64,000 nt of DNA from NCBI RefSeq assembly GCF_019973775.1, contig NZ_AP025032.1:4120001-4184000 (forward strand), given 5' to 3'. Position numbers and translations under genes: made by a program. Positions 54,313-62,755 of the stretch are shown piece after piece. The notes beneath the pieces were generated by a model. That model worked only from the letters and a program-made list of their open reading frames with translations, was not told the origin of the DNA and did not search any database. Source of the stretch: Aureimonas sp. SA4125. Lineage in GTDB: Bacteria > Pseudomonadota > Alphaproteobacteria > Rhizobiales > Rhizobiaceae. The stretch's first letter is position 1; every line of letters begins with the position of its first letter.

Positions 54313-55927
54313 CGGACACCGACACGTAGTCGTAGTTGACCGGGATGTTGACGGGATCGACGAACAGCGCGTCCGCGCCCGTCATGCGCGCCGACTTGAT
54401 GGTGTAGCGCTGCTCGTTGAACACCGGCACCCAGGGCGCATCGGCCATGATGGCGGTGTAGATCTCGCCCCAGAGCTTGAAGCGCTCTTCGGCCCGCGCC
54501 GGATCGGCGATGGAATCGGCTTCCACCGCCTTCTTGTCGAGCGCCTCGTTGCAGTACCAGGACCAGTTCCAGCCACCCTCGACGGCGCCGGCACAGCCAA
54601 GGATCGGACCATAGAAATTGGACGGATCGGGGAAGTCGGCGATCCAGCCCATGCCGCCCGACCAGATCATCGCCGCGCCCTCCGGCGCGCCGCCGGCGGC
54701 GATGACGTTCGCCTGCGCCAGCGACTGGATCGAGGCCTTGATGCCGATGGCGGCGAGATCCTGCTGGATCGCCTGGGCGATGCGCGGCTGCGGGTCGGTG
54801 TTGGCGACGAAGAGCTCGGTCTCGAAGCCGCCCTCATGACCAGCCTCGGCGAGCAGCGCCTTGGCGGCCGCGACATCGTATTTGTAGCCGGCGAAATCCT
54901 TGACATAGCCGGGCATCGAGGGCGGCAGCGGCTGGTTGGCGGGCACCGCGCGGCCGTTGATGATCTGAACGATGCGGTCCTTGTTGATCGCCATGTTGAC
55001 GGCCTGGCGAACCTTCACGTCGTCGAAGGGCTTCATCCGGGTGTTCATGGTGATGTAGCCGGTATGCAGCTGGCCACCCTCGACGACGCGTTCGGCCGTT
55101 TCCGGATTGCCCATGACCTCGGTGAACTTCGCCGGCGGAATGCCGTCGCCGGGAATGTCGATCTCGCCATTCTGCAGGCGCAGCATGGCGACGATCGGCT
55201 CCTGGCCGATCTCGAAGGTGATGCCGTCGAGGCTCGGCACGTTGGCGCGCCAGTAGTCGGGGTTCTTCTTGAACACGACGCGCTGGCCGAGCGTCCACTC
55301 GGCGAGGCTGAAGGCACCGGTGCCGACCGGCTGACGACCGAAATCGGCGCCGGCAGCGTCCACCGCCTCCTTCGGCACGACGGAGGCGAAGTTGAGGCCC
55401 ATCACGTGCAGGAAGGTCGCGTCGGGACGCGACAGCTCGATCTTCACGGTCTTGGCATCCGGCGTCGTCACGCCCGACAGGCTCTCGGCGGTCCCGTCGG
55501 CCATGGCGTCGAAGCCGGCGATGGCGCCGAAGAAGCCGGCGCCGGGGCTCTGCGTCTTCGGATTGGTGACGCGGTCGAGCGAGTATTTTACGTCCTCGGC
55601 GGTCATCACGCGGCCGTTGTGGAACTTGACGCCCTCGCGCAGGACGAAGGTGAAGGTCTTGCCGTCGGGCGAGATCTCGTAGCTTTCGGCAAGGCCCGGC
55701 CGGAGCGTCGTCGTGCCCGGCTCATAGTCCATCAGCCCGTCGAACAGGCTCTTGATCATCGACCAGTTCTGCCAGTCGTAGCCGATGGCCGGGTCGAGGG
55801 TGGCGACATCGTCCTTGTAGGCGACGATGATCTCGCCGCCGGCCGTGCCTTGTGCGGCCGCCGGCAGCGGCGCGAAGCCGATCATCAGCGCAGAAGCGGC
55901 GACACCAAGCGAAAGAAAGGTCTTCAT
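54302..55927 (-). CDS. ABC transporter substrate-binding protein, family 5
   Basis: 541 residues with a Sec signal (LGVAASALMIGFAPLPAAAQG). Family 5 (oligopeptide/nickel-type) blocks: IVAYKDDVATLDPAIGYDWQ, DGKTFTFVLREGVKFHNGRVMTAEDVKYSLDRV, and LLAEAGHEGGFETELFV. It captures the transported amide or small peptide in the periplasm. Situated between the permeases and the formamidase gene, which it overlaps. Confidence 0.93.
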   Translation of the reverse strand: MKTFLSLGVAASALMIGFAPLPAAAQGTAGGEIIVAYKDDVATLDPAIGYDWQNWSMIKSLFDGLMDYEPGTTTLRPGLAESYEISPDGKTFTFVLREGVKFHNGRVMTAEDVKYSLDRVTNPKTQSPGAGFFGAIAGFDAMADGTAESLSGVTTPDAKTVKIELSRPDATFLHVMGLNFASVVPKEAVDAAGADFGRQPVGTGAFSLAEWTLGQRVVFKKNPDYWRANVPSLDGITFEIGQEPIVAMLRLQNGEIDIPGDGIPPAKFTEVMGNPETAERVVEGGQLHTGYITMNTRMKPFDDVKVRQAVNMAINKDRIVQIINGRAVPANQPLPPSMPGYVKDFAGYKYDVAAAKALLAEAGHEGGFETELFVANTDPQPRIAQAIQQDLAAIGIKASIQSLAQANVIAAGGAPEGAAMIWSGGMGWIADFPDPSNFYGPILGCAGAVEGGWNWSWYCNEALDKKAVEADSIADPARAEERFKLWGEIYTAIMADAPWVPVFNEQRYTIKSARMTGADALFVDPVNIPVNYDYVSVSDVQ

Positions 55928-55956
55928 CAGGGTTTCCTTTGGTTGGACGGAAGGTT

Positions 55957-56877
55957 TCAGCGCATTTTGATGCGCGGATCGACGAAAGGGGCGAGGAGGT
56001 CGGCCAGGAGATTGCCGAGGACGATGGCGACGGCGGAGACGAGCGTGACGCCCATGATGATCGGCAGGTCGACGCGCTGGATCGCCTGCCAGGCGAGCTG
56101 GCCGATGCCGGGCCAGCCGAACACGCCCTCGACGACGACGATCCCGCTCATGAACAGGCCGATGTCGATGCCGATCATCGCGATCACCGGCAGGATGGCG
56201 TTGGGGAGGGCATGCCGGATCAGGATGGTGCCGCGACCGAGGCCCTTTGCCCTGGCGGTGCGGATATAGTCCTGGCGCAGCACGTCGATCATCGACGAGC
56301 GCATCATCCGGGAATACCAGCCGGCACCGATGATGCCGAGCGTCAACGCCGGCAAAACGAGATGGCTAGGGGTGCCGTAGCCGCCGATCGGGAACCAGCC
56401 GAGCTGGTAAGCGAAGATATAGAGGAGGAGCAGGCCGACGACGAATTGCGGCGCCGAGACGCCGACGAAGGAGGCGACCATCAGCGCCTGGTCGGTGCCG
56501 CTGCCGCGCCGCACCGCCGCGATCAGCCCCATGGAGACGCCGATGACGAGTTCGGTGCCGATCGCCGCGGCCATCAGGAGAAGGCTCGCCGGCAGCCGCG
56601 CGCCGATCAGTTCGGCAACCTCGGAACGCTGCAGGTAGGAGCGCCCGAGATCGCCCTGCAAGAGGCCCAGGAAATACCGCCAATACTGGACGAGGAAGGG
56701 CTGGTCGAGGCCGAGCTGGGCGCGGATGTTTTCGACCATCTGCGGCGAGGCGGTGCGGCCGGCGATCTGCCGCACGGGATCTGCCGGCAGAAGATACAGA
56801 AGCGCGAAGGTGACGAAGGAGACGCCGACGAGGATGAGGACGGCCTGGAACAGCCGGCGCAGAAGATAGACGGCCAT
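55957..56877 (-). CDS. ABC transporter permease (DppB type)
   Basis: 306 residues. Starts MAVYLLRRLFQAVLILVGVSFVTF, the signature of DppB/OppB permeases; GLDQPFLVQYWRYFLGLLQGDLGRS and the EAA loop TARAKGLGRGTILIRHALPNAILPV are typical. Six membrane helices. Its start overlaps the stop of the preceding permease gene (ATGA at 56877). Pore component for the amide/peptide importer. Confidence 0.94.
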   Translation of the reverse strand: MAVYLLRRLFQAVLILVGVSFVTFALLYLLPADPVRQIAGRTASPQMVENIRAQLGLDQPFLVQYWRYFLGLLQGDLGRSYLQRSEVAELIGARLPASLLLMAAAIGTELVIGVSMGLIAAVRRGSGTDQALMVASFVGVSAPQFVVGLLLLYIFAYQLGWFPIGGYGTPSHLVLPALTLGIIGAGWYSRMMRSSMIDVLRQDYIRTARAKGLGRGTILIRHALPNAILPVIAMIGIDIGLFMSGIVVVEGVFGWPGIGQLAWQAIQRVDLPIIMGVTLVSAVAIVLGNLLADLLAPFVDPRIKMR

Positions 56878-57773
56878 CAGTCGCGCCCCCGCTCGGTCGG
56901 GTCGAGCACGTCGCGCAGCGCGTCGCCGACGAGGTTGAAGGCGAGCGCGACGACGAGGATGATCGCGCCGGGGAAGAACACCAGCCAGGGCGCCGCCTGG
57001 AAATAGGTCTGGTTCTCGAAGATGATGTTGCCCCAGGAGGCGTCCGGCGGCTGCACGCCGACGCCGAGATAGGACAGCGTCGCCTCGAGCAGCACCGTCG
57101 TCGAGATGCCGAGCGTGCCATAGACGATGACCGTCGATGTCAGGTGCGGCAGGATGTGGCGGAAGAGGATGCGGATCGGCCCGGCACCGAGGCTGCGCTC
57201 GGCGGCGATGTATTCGCGCTCCGCCAGGGCCCGCGTCTCGCCGTAGACGACGCGGGCCACCTGCACCCAGTTGACCAGCGCGATGACGAGCGCGACGATC
57301 CAGAGGCTCGGGCTGAGAACCGCGGCCAGGCAGATGGCCAGGAGCAGCGCGGGGAAGGCCATCATCAGGTCGGTGAAACGCATCATCAGCCCGCCGATCC
57401 AGCCCTGGACGTAACCGGCGACGACGCCGACCGCCGTGCCGATGAGGAGCGCCGCGCCATTGGCGACGATGCCGATGATCAGCGAGTTGCGCGCGCCGTA
57501 GAGGAGCCGCGTCAGGAGATCGCGCCCGAGAAGATCGGTGCCGAGCCAGTAGGTAGCGGTCGGCCCGAGCGGCGCGCCCTCGATAGTGAGTCCGTCGAAG
57601 AACTGCTCGTTCGGGTCGAAGGGCGCGATCCACGGCGCGGCGATCGCGGCAAGGACGATGAGCCCGATGACGGCGAGGCCGAAGACCGCGAGCTTGCGCC
57701 GGAGGAGCCGCGCCCAGACTCCCGCGGCGACGGGACCGGCGGAAATGGCGATGGGGGCGGCGGAGGTGCTCAC
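56877..57773 (-). CDS. ABC transporter permease (DppC type)
   Basis: 298 residues. It shows the DppC/OppC N-terminal domain (LLRRKLAVFGLAVIGLIVLAAIAAPW, APFDPNEQFFDG) and LLGRDLLTRLLYGARNSLIIGI, then the EAA loop AAERSLGAGPIRILFRHILPHLTS. Six membrane helices. It overlaps the upstream regulator gene by 4 bases and the downstream dppB-type gene by one base, so regulation and transport are encoded in a single transcript. Confidence 0.94.
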   Translation of the reverse strand: MSTSAAPIAISAGPVAAGVWARLLRRKLAVFGLAVIGLIVLAAIAAPWIAPFDPNEQFFDGLTIEGAPLGPTATYWLGTDLLGRDLLTRLLYGARNSLIIGIVANGAALLIGTAVGVVAGYVQGWIGGLMMRFTDLMMAFPALLLAICLAAVLSPSLWIVALVIALVNWVQVARVVYGETRALAEREYIAAERSLGAGPIRILFRHILPHLTSTVIVYGTLGISTTVLLEATLSYLGVGVQPPDASWGNIIFENQTYFQAAPWLVFFPGAIILVVALAFNLVGDALRDVLDPTERGRD

Positions 57774-58384
57774 GAGCGACCTCCGTGCCGGCTATCGCCG
57801 GTCGTCCCGGCTTCCTGCTTCAGCGCATTGATGCGACGCGCCGCCTCCTCGATCGTCACCTGCCAGCCCGTGGCGAGCGTGCGCAACTGAGCAAAGGCCT
57901 GCTCCTCGCCGATACCGGCGGAGGACAGCGCCACCACCGCCTTGACGACGCTCTGACGCTCGCCGACCCGCTCGCGCAGCATCGCGACCTCGCGCGCCAG
58001 CGTCTGCCGGGCGTCAAAGCCCTGGCGGGCGATGAGAAGCGCCGAATAGACGCCGGCATGCCCGACCGGCTTCAGAAGTTGCGCATCCGCGCGGTGCGAC
58101 AGTGCCCATTCGATCCGGCCCGGCGCTTCCGAGCCGATCAGTGCCACGAGCGGCATCGGCGCCTCGCCGGGAGCCCAGGGGAACTGCGCGTCGAAGCCGA
58201 GATCGGCATCAAAGAAGATGAAGTCGGCAGCCATCGCGGACGCCCGCAGATCCGGCCAGCATTCCTCGACCTCGAGGCCGATGGCCGCCAGCTGGCGCAG
58301 GATCGCCGCCACCGTCTGGTGCGGCCGGTGCAGGACGACGGCACGGCGGCCGCCGAGATTGGGGATGCGGGGACGGCGGCTCAT
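57770..58384 (-). CDS. amiR: ANTAR-domain antitermination regulator, AmiR/NasT-like
   Basis: 204 residues. An N-terminal pseudo-receiver (AVVLHRPHQTVAAILRQL, DFIFFDADLGFDAQF) lacks the full acidic pocket, as in AmiR; a coiled coil (ARQTLAREVAMLRERVGERQ) and the ANTAR domain follow (VVKAVVALSSAGIGEEQAFAQLR, ATGWQVTIEEAARRI). In Pseudomonas AmiR binds leader RNA and prevents transcription termination of the amidase operon; AmiC silences it until amide binds. It overlaps amiC by 4 bases. The leader before amiC has a matching terminator. Confidence 0.9.
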   Translation of the reverse strand: MSRRPRIPNLGGRRAVVLHRPHQTVAAILRQLAAIGLEVEECWPDLRASAMAADFIFFDADLGFDAQFPWAPGEAPMPLVALIGSEAPGRIEWALSHRADAQLLKPVGHAGVYSALLIARQGFDARQTLAREVAMLRERVGERQSVVKAVVALSSAGIGEEQAFAQLRTLATGWQVTIEEAARRINALKQEAGTTGDSRHGGRS

Positions 58385-59487
58385 TGCACCACCCTCAGGC
58401 CGGGCCGTGCGAACAGCGTGTGCGGATCGTAGCGCGAGAGATAGGGATCGGGTGCAACCAGCGGGCTGGATTCCAGGACTTCGAACCCCACGCCGCGGAT
58501 CCGGCCGAGCTTGACCGGGAGGCTGGAATGCTGGGTCTGGCGGTCGATGGCGATCCGGCCGAGAGCGGTGGTGAAGATGTGGCCTCCGAACACGCCGGCC
58601 GTCGCCTGCGGCGCGTCGCTGCCTGTGCGGGTGATGGTCTCTGCGAGGACCGTGACGGCTGAATGGGCGGCGGCCATGAAAGACGAAGTGGGGCCGGACT
58701 GCGCGGACTGGGCATCATGGAAGAACGGCCCGATCGACAGGTGCCCCTCGCCGCTGCCTTCCAGAGCCGGCAATTCGGGCTCGGTGAGGTTGCAGCTGAC
58801 GATCGGCCGGCGCTCCGGCAGGAAGCGCGAATCCGAGGCGCCGAGCGCGGCATAGGCCTTGAAGAAGGCGTAGGACGAGGGACCGATCAGGTTGTTGAGG
58901 ATGAAGTTCGGCACCGTAGCGCGGATCTCGTCGATGAGCCTGGCGACATCGGTATCGCCCATCGGCAGGTAGCGCTCGCCACGCACTTCGCCGCCGGCGT
59001 CTGCCACGAGGTCGCGGGCGACGCGGTTCATCTCCCAGCCCCAGATATAGTTGGAGCCGACCAGGAAGGCGTCGCGGCCGAAACGCGGGATGACATGGGC
59101 GATCAGCGGCACGAGATGCTGATTCGGACAGGCATGGCTGTAGACGACGTGCTCGCTTGCCTCGAACCCCTCATAGGGCGCCGGATACCAGAGCATGCCG
59201 CCGCATTTCTCCAGCACCGGGATGACTTCCTTGCGGCTCCAGGAGGTGATGCAGCCGACGACATGCCGCGCGCCGGAACGCTTGAGGATGTCCTCGCAGA
59301 GCGGCGCATAGGCATCGATGCGCCCCTCGGGGTCGCGCTCGACCGGGACGAAGGTCACGGACGCCTTCGGATCGGCGTTGACCGACTCGACCGCCATCAT
59401 CGCCCCGTGGCGGCAGGCCTCGCCCAAGAGCGAGTAGTTGCCGGAGCGCGAGAAAAGCAGCCCGAGTTCAATGCGCTTGCGAAGCAA
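58381..59487 (-). CDS. amiC: AmiC-like amide sensor, negative regulator of AmiR
   Basis: 368 residues of the periplasmic-binding-like fold without signal peptide, so cytoplasmic. Family blocks: RIELGLLFSRSGNYSLLGEACRHGAMM, GCITSWSRKEVIPVLEKCGGMLWYPAPYEGFE, FLVGSNYIWGWEMNRVARDL, LNNLIGPSSYAFFKAY. I choose TTG at 59487 because GGAGAGG lies just before it, and homology begins at the third codon; the Met at 59667 would add 60 residues without family resemblance and lies upstream of the promoter. AmiC binds short amides and releases AmiR. Confidence 0.88.
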   Translation of the reverse strand: MLRKRIELGLLFSRSGNYSLLGEACRHGAMMAVESVNADPKASVTFVPVERDPEGRIDAYAPLCEDILKRSGARHVVGCITSWSRKEVIPVLEKCGGMLWYPAPYEGFEASEHVVYSHACPNQHLVPLIAHVIPRFGRDAFLVGSNYIWGWEMNRVARDLVADAGGEVRGERYLPMGDTDVARLIDEIRATVPNFILNNLIGPSSYAFFKAYAALGASDSRFLPERRPIVSCNLTEPELPALEGSGEGHLSIGPFFHDAQSAQSGPTSSFMAAAHSAVTVLAETITRTGSDAPQATAGVFGGHIFTTALGRIAIDRQTQHSSLPVKLGRIRGVGFEVLESSPLVAPDPYLSRYDPHTLFARPGLRVVQ

Positions 59488-59488
59488 G

Positions 59489-59508
59489 GCCTCTCCAAAT
59501 GAAAAGGC
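59489..59508 (-). promoter_or_regulatory. hairpin covering the amiC ribosome binding site
   Basis: On the minus strand GCCTTTT, loop CATTT, GGAGAGGC can pair (with two G-U pairs) and bury the GGAGAGG site. It shares bases with the T-tract and base of the upstream terminator stem, so the two structures exclude one another. Confidence 0.4.
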
Positions 59509-59548
59509 CCCGCCGTCCTGCACACTGAAGCGTGGGACGATCGGGGCC
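59502..59548 (-). terminator. intrinsic terminator (attenuator) in the amiC leader
   Basis: On the minus strand GGCCCCG (59548-59542) pairs with CGGGGCC (59512-59506), with an inner stem CGTCC/GGACG (59539-59535 with 59518-59514) and a small CAC/GTG stem with loop GCTTCA at the top. TTTT (59505-59502) follows directly, then CATTT. It lies between the promoter and the first gene, the position of the attenuator in ANTAR-regulated amidase operons. Confidence 0.65.
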
Positions 59549-59558
59549 AGGATGCCGT

Positions 59559-59574
59559 CCGGCAACGGGGCCGG
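59559..59574 (-). promoter_or_regulatory. hexaloop hairpin, candidate AmiR target
   Basis: On the minus strand CCGGC, six-base loop CCCGTT, GCCGG: five perfect pairs near the 5' end of the leader and just before the terminator. ANTAR proteins bind pairs of hexaloop hairpins; the loop has the conserved G at position 4 but C rather than A at position 1, so the match is partial. Confidence 0.4.
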
Positions 59575-59585
59575 TATGTCGGGCC

Positions 59586-59613
59586 ACAGTAGCCGGAGGG
59601 ACACGCCTGTCAA
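59586..59613 (-). promoter_or_regulatory. promoter of the amide operon
   Basis: Minus strand -35 TTGACA (59613-59608), 16-base spacer, -10 TACTGT (59591-59586). The -35 lies in the small palindrome CGCCT-TGAC-AGGCG. Transcription would begin near 59579 and yield a leader of about 90 bases before amiC. Confidence 0.6.
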
Positions 59614-59720
59614 GGCGACCTGCACGATATCGGCGCAAGTTGATAAAATAGGCATTGCCCCATTCACTGAGCTTTAATTTTTCTACTGCACCCTTGCGAT
59701 ACGCTTTGGAGAGGTTGACG

Positions 59721-61076
59721 GTGGCAACAAAACGCTTGCACAGCTTCGCGAGGTCTCGCACGGGAAACCTGCCGTTGATGATGGCCCTGCTCCTCGTCCC
59801 GATGACGGTGGCGGCCGGCGGCGCGGTCGACTTCATCCAACACGAAAAGCTTCGGACCGAGCTGCAGGACGCCCTCGACCGCGGCGTTCTGGCCGCAGCA
59901 GCCCTGTCGCAGACACAGACCGCCCAACAGACGGTGACCAACTATCTCGCCTCGGCAATCCCCGGTCGGAATGTGGCGCTTCAAGTCACGGAAGACCGGA
60001 CGATCAATTCCCGCAAGGTGACCGCGACAGCCAGCCTTTCCTACAACACAGCCTTCCTGCAACTGGCCGGCCTCAGCACGCTGACCGTTCCGGCTTCGGC
60101 CGCGGCGCAGGAAACGCGCCAGAAAGTCGAACTGTCGCTGGTTCTCGATATCTCCGGCTCGATGTACGACAATGGCGGCATGGTCCAGCTAAAGCCGGCG
60201 GCCAAGAGCTTCGTCGACACGATCCTCAAGGCCGAGGTTCGCCCGGTCACCTCCGTCAGCATCATCCCCTTCGCCGGACAGGTAAACCTTGGCCAGGGTG
60301 TCTTCGACTACCTTGCGGCCGGCTCCAGCGCGGCCGGTCAATCCAGCTATGTCAGGCGCCACACCTACAGCTCCTGCTTCGAAATGCTCGGAACCGACTT
60401 CGGCGCCGGCGTACCGGACTTCCCCACACGCGATCAGGTGCCGCATTTCACCTACTACAACTACAACGCAAAGGGTAAGAAGCCGTGGTGGTGCCCGACG
60501 GACGACGCCTCCGTTGCCTATCTTTCCAATGACCCGGTCTATCTGAAGGGCCGGATCGACGCTCTTGAGCCCTTCGACGGCACGGGCACGGCCTACGGGA
60601 TGAAATGGGCCACGCTGCTTCTCGACCCCGCCATGCGTCCGGCCATCAGCGGCATTGCAGCCAAGAAACTGGCACCCATCCCCGCGGAATTCGTCGGCCG
60701 CCCTGCCGCCTTCGGGGACATCGAGACGCTCAAGTTCATCGTTCTGATGACCGACGGCCAGATCGGCTTCCAGCCACGTCCCGCCAGCCTGGCTACCAAC
60801 GCCGTGACGAACAAGAACATCAGCGCATCCGCCGATCATCGCGAGATCTTCGCCGGCCAGGTCAGCAATCAGTACAAGCAGATCTGCGACTACGCCAAGT
60901 CGAAGGGCGTCACCGTCTTCACCATCGCCTTCAAGATCAGCGACAACAATGTCGCCAAGAATCTTGCCGCCTGCGCCAGCAACGCGTCTTACGCCTATCG
61001 CGTCGACGGACTGGATATCACCAACGCGTTTCAGTCGATTGCGACGGCCATCCAGAAGATCAAGTTGATCGGGTGA
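59721..61076 (+). CDS. TadG-like pilus assembly protein with von Willebrand factor A domain
   Basis: 451 residues. The N-terminus has a TadE/TadG-type membrane anchor (RSRTGNLPLMMALLLVPMTVAAGGAVDF). The VWA domain (from about 155) shows the metal-ion site LSLVLDISGSMYDNGG, with LMTDGQIG later. The C-terminal part has AYRVDGLDITNAFQSIATAIQ. GTG at 59721 with GGAGAGG upstream is chosen over a TTG at 59655. TadG proteins are envelope parts of Flp/Tad pili in Hyphomicrobiales. Divergent from amiC; overlapping promoters are likely. Confidence 0.88.
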   Translation: MATKRLHSFARSRTGNLPLMMALLLVPMTVAAGGAVDFIQHEKLRTELQDALDRGVLAAAALSQTQTAQQTVTNYLASAIPGRNVALQVTEDRTINSRKVTATASLSYNTAFLQLAGLSTLTVPASAAAQETRQKVELSLVLDISGSMYDNGGMVQLKPAAKSFVDTILKAEVRPVTSVSIIPFAGQVNLGQGVFDYLAAGSSAAGQSSYVRRHTYSSCFEMLGTDFGAGVPDFPTRDQVPHFTYYNYNAKGKKPWWCPTDDASVAYLSNDPVYLKGRIDALEPFDGTGTAYGMKWATLLLDPAMRPAISGIAAKKLAPIPAEFVGRPAAFGDIETLKFIVLMTDGQIGFQPRPASLATNAVTNKNISASADHREIFAGQVSNQYKQICDYAKSKGVTVFTIAFKISDNNVAKNLAACASNASYAYRVDGLDITNAFQSIATAIQKIKLIG

Positions 61077-61078
61077 CC

Positions 61079-61603
61079 ATGCGGCGCGCGCTCAAGAGTC
61101 TTCTGAAGGATCGTAAGGCGGCGACGGCCGTGGAGTTCGCCTTCGTCGCTCCGTTGTTCTTCGCTTTGGTGTTTTCGACCATCGAGGCGGGCTGGACCAT
61201 GACGCAGGGAATGATGCTGGATCGTGCTCTCGACCAGACCATCCGCCTCGTGCGGCTGGGCTCGGCAGACGCGCCGAAGACTCAGGATGCGATCCGCTCC
61301 GCCATCTGTTCGAGAACGCCGGTCATTCTCGACTGCCGGAACGTTCTGTCCGTCGAGATGGTCCAGATCAATACGCCCGCCGACTTTCCGACCGACGCCG
61401 CACGCTGCGTCGACCGATCCGGCGCGGTCAATCCGACCCTGCGCTTCAGCAACGGCGAGCGCGCCTCCATCATGTATGTGCGGGCCTGCGCCGTCGTCGA
61501 TCCCGTGACCCCGCTGATGGGACTGGCCCTCGCCCTGCCCAAGGACTCCACCGGTGGCTATCGTCTCGTCTCCACCTCCGCCTTCATGAACGAACCGGGA
61601 TGA
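61079..61603 (+). CDS. TadE/TadF-like pseudopilin protein
   Basis: 174 residues. The N-terminal TadE motif is DRKAATAVEFAFVAPLFFALVFSTIEAGW, with the Glu at the start of the hydrophobic helix typical of prepilin-peptidase substrates. The rest is a periplasmic domain with four Cys that could form disulfides (ICSRTPVILDCRN, AARCVDRSG, VRACAVVD). It begins 2 bases after the previous stop and overlaps the next gene by four bases. Confidence 0.9.
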   Translation: MRRALKSLLKDRKAATAVEFAFVAPLFFALVFSTIEAGWTMTQGMMLDRALDQTIRLVRLGSADAPKTQDAIRSAICSRTPVILDCRNVLSVEMVQINTPADFPTDAARCVDRSGAVNPTLRFSNGERASIMYVRACAVVDPVTPLMGLALALPKDSTGGYRLVSTSAFMNEPG

Positions 61604-62145
61604 GGAAACGGACTTCTCGCCGGCGCACGATGCGGGCATTCGCTTGCGACAGGCGCGGCATCGCAGCCATCGAGTTCGCCATCATCGCGCCCACCCTGTC
61701 GCTGCTGCTCCTCGGGTCGGTGACGCTGTTCAGCCTGCTGCGCGACAGCGGCCGGTGCGAAAAGGCGACCTTCACCATCGGGGATCTCCTGTCCCGCCAG
61801 ACGACCGTCGACAACACTATTCTCGCCAACATGACGCAGCTCTTCGCCAAGATGACGCCGGCCGACGCCCCCAGCCGGACCATGCGAATGACCAGCGTCA
61901 AGAAAACCGCGGGCAAATACAGCGTCGACTGGTCCTATGCGGTCGCGCCGCTCGTCAAAATGACCACGGCGACCATTCCCATCGCCAGCCTTCCCGACAT
62001 CGCCGACGGCGACTCATTCCTTCTGGTCGAGTCGCACGTGGCCTATCGACCTCTCGTTTCGATCGCCGGCTTGATCGACGGTACGCACGACCAGTTGTCG
62101 ATCAACCGCCCGCGCTTTACGGCTGCCGTCGTGAAGACGGATTGA
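61600..62145 (+). CDS. TadE-like pseudopilin protein
   Basis: 181 residues. N-terminal motif CDRRGIAAIEFAIIAPTLSLLLLGSVTLF, again with the Glu of TadE-type pseudopilins, then a periplasmic part (DLLSRQTTVDNTILANMTQLF, YSVDWSYAVAPLVKM). Third of three overlapping or abutting TadG-TadE-TadE genes. The secretion ATPase, channel and pilin genes of a Tad system are not in the window, so they are encoded elsewhere or this is a satellite set. Confidence 0.88.
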   Translation: MRKRTSRRRTMRAFACDRRGIAAIEFAIIAPTLSLLLLGSVTLFSLLRDSGRCEKATFTIGDLLSRQTTVDNTILANMTQLFAKMTPADAPSRTMRMTSVKKTAGKYSVDWSYAVAPLVKMTTATIPIASLPDIADGDSFLLVESHVAYRPLVSIAGLIDGTHDQLSINRPRFTAAVVKTD

Positions 62146-62173
62146 ACCGGATGGCCGGCCCCTTCCTGCCGAG

Positions 62174-62755
62174 ATGACAGCGCGGGGCCGTCAGCGTAGA
62201 ACAGGTTCTTTCGCCACGCTCGGGACTCTCGTGACGCCTGCCCATCTCGTTCTTCGCCATGGCACCGCCGACGCTCACGAAATGGTCGATGCCGCCTTCG
62301 GGCGCTTCGACCTCGGCCGGGCCGAGGACTACCGCCACTTTCTCCTGGCGCAGGCACGGGTGCTGCTGCCGCTCGAAGCGCGGCTGGCGACAGCGCTGCA
62401 TCTACCCTTCCGCCCTCGCGGCCACCTTCTCGCCAGCGACCTCGCTTCGCTCGATGCCGTCGTTCCCGAGCCGCTGACGGTCGAGGGACTGGATGGTGAG
62501 GAAGCGCTTCTGGGCGCGCTCTACGTGCTCGAGGGATCCCGGCTCGGCGGCGGCATGCTGGCGCGCCGTGTCGGCCCCGATCTGCCACGCGCGTTTCTCG
62601 GCGCGACGCATCTGCGGGGCGAATGGCGGACGCTTCTGGCTGCGCTCGACGCCGCGGGCGAGACCGAGGCGGCGCAGGCGGCCATGGTCTCCGGGGCGCG
62701 CTTTGTCTTCAACCTTTATGCCGAAGCGGCGGGACGTCCCCTGGCCATCGCCTGA
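62174..62755 (+). CDS. bphO: heme oxygenase, BphO-like
   Basis: 193 residues of the heme oxygenase fold. LRHGTADAHEMVDAAFGRF carries the proximal His region; ALYVLEGSRLGGGMLARRVG is the distal helix with Gly-rich motif of bacterial biliverdin-forming enzymes. It opens heme to biliverdin, the chromophore of the bacteriophytochrome encoded next to it. ATG at 62174 is used; GTG at 62231 would also keep the domain. Its stop abuts that of the phytochrome gene. Confidence 0.88.
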   Translation: MTARGRQRRTGSFATLGTLVTPAHLVLRHGTADAHEMVDAAFGRFDLGRAEDYRHFLLAQARVLLPLEARLATALHLPFRPRGHLLASDLASLDAVVPEPLTVEGLDGEEALLGALYVLEGSRLGGGMLARRVGPDLPRAFLGATHLRGEWRTLLAALDAAGETEAAQAAMVSGARFVFNLYAEAAGRPLAIA

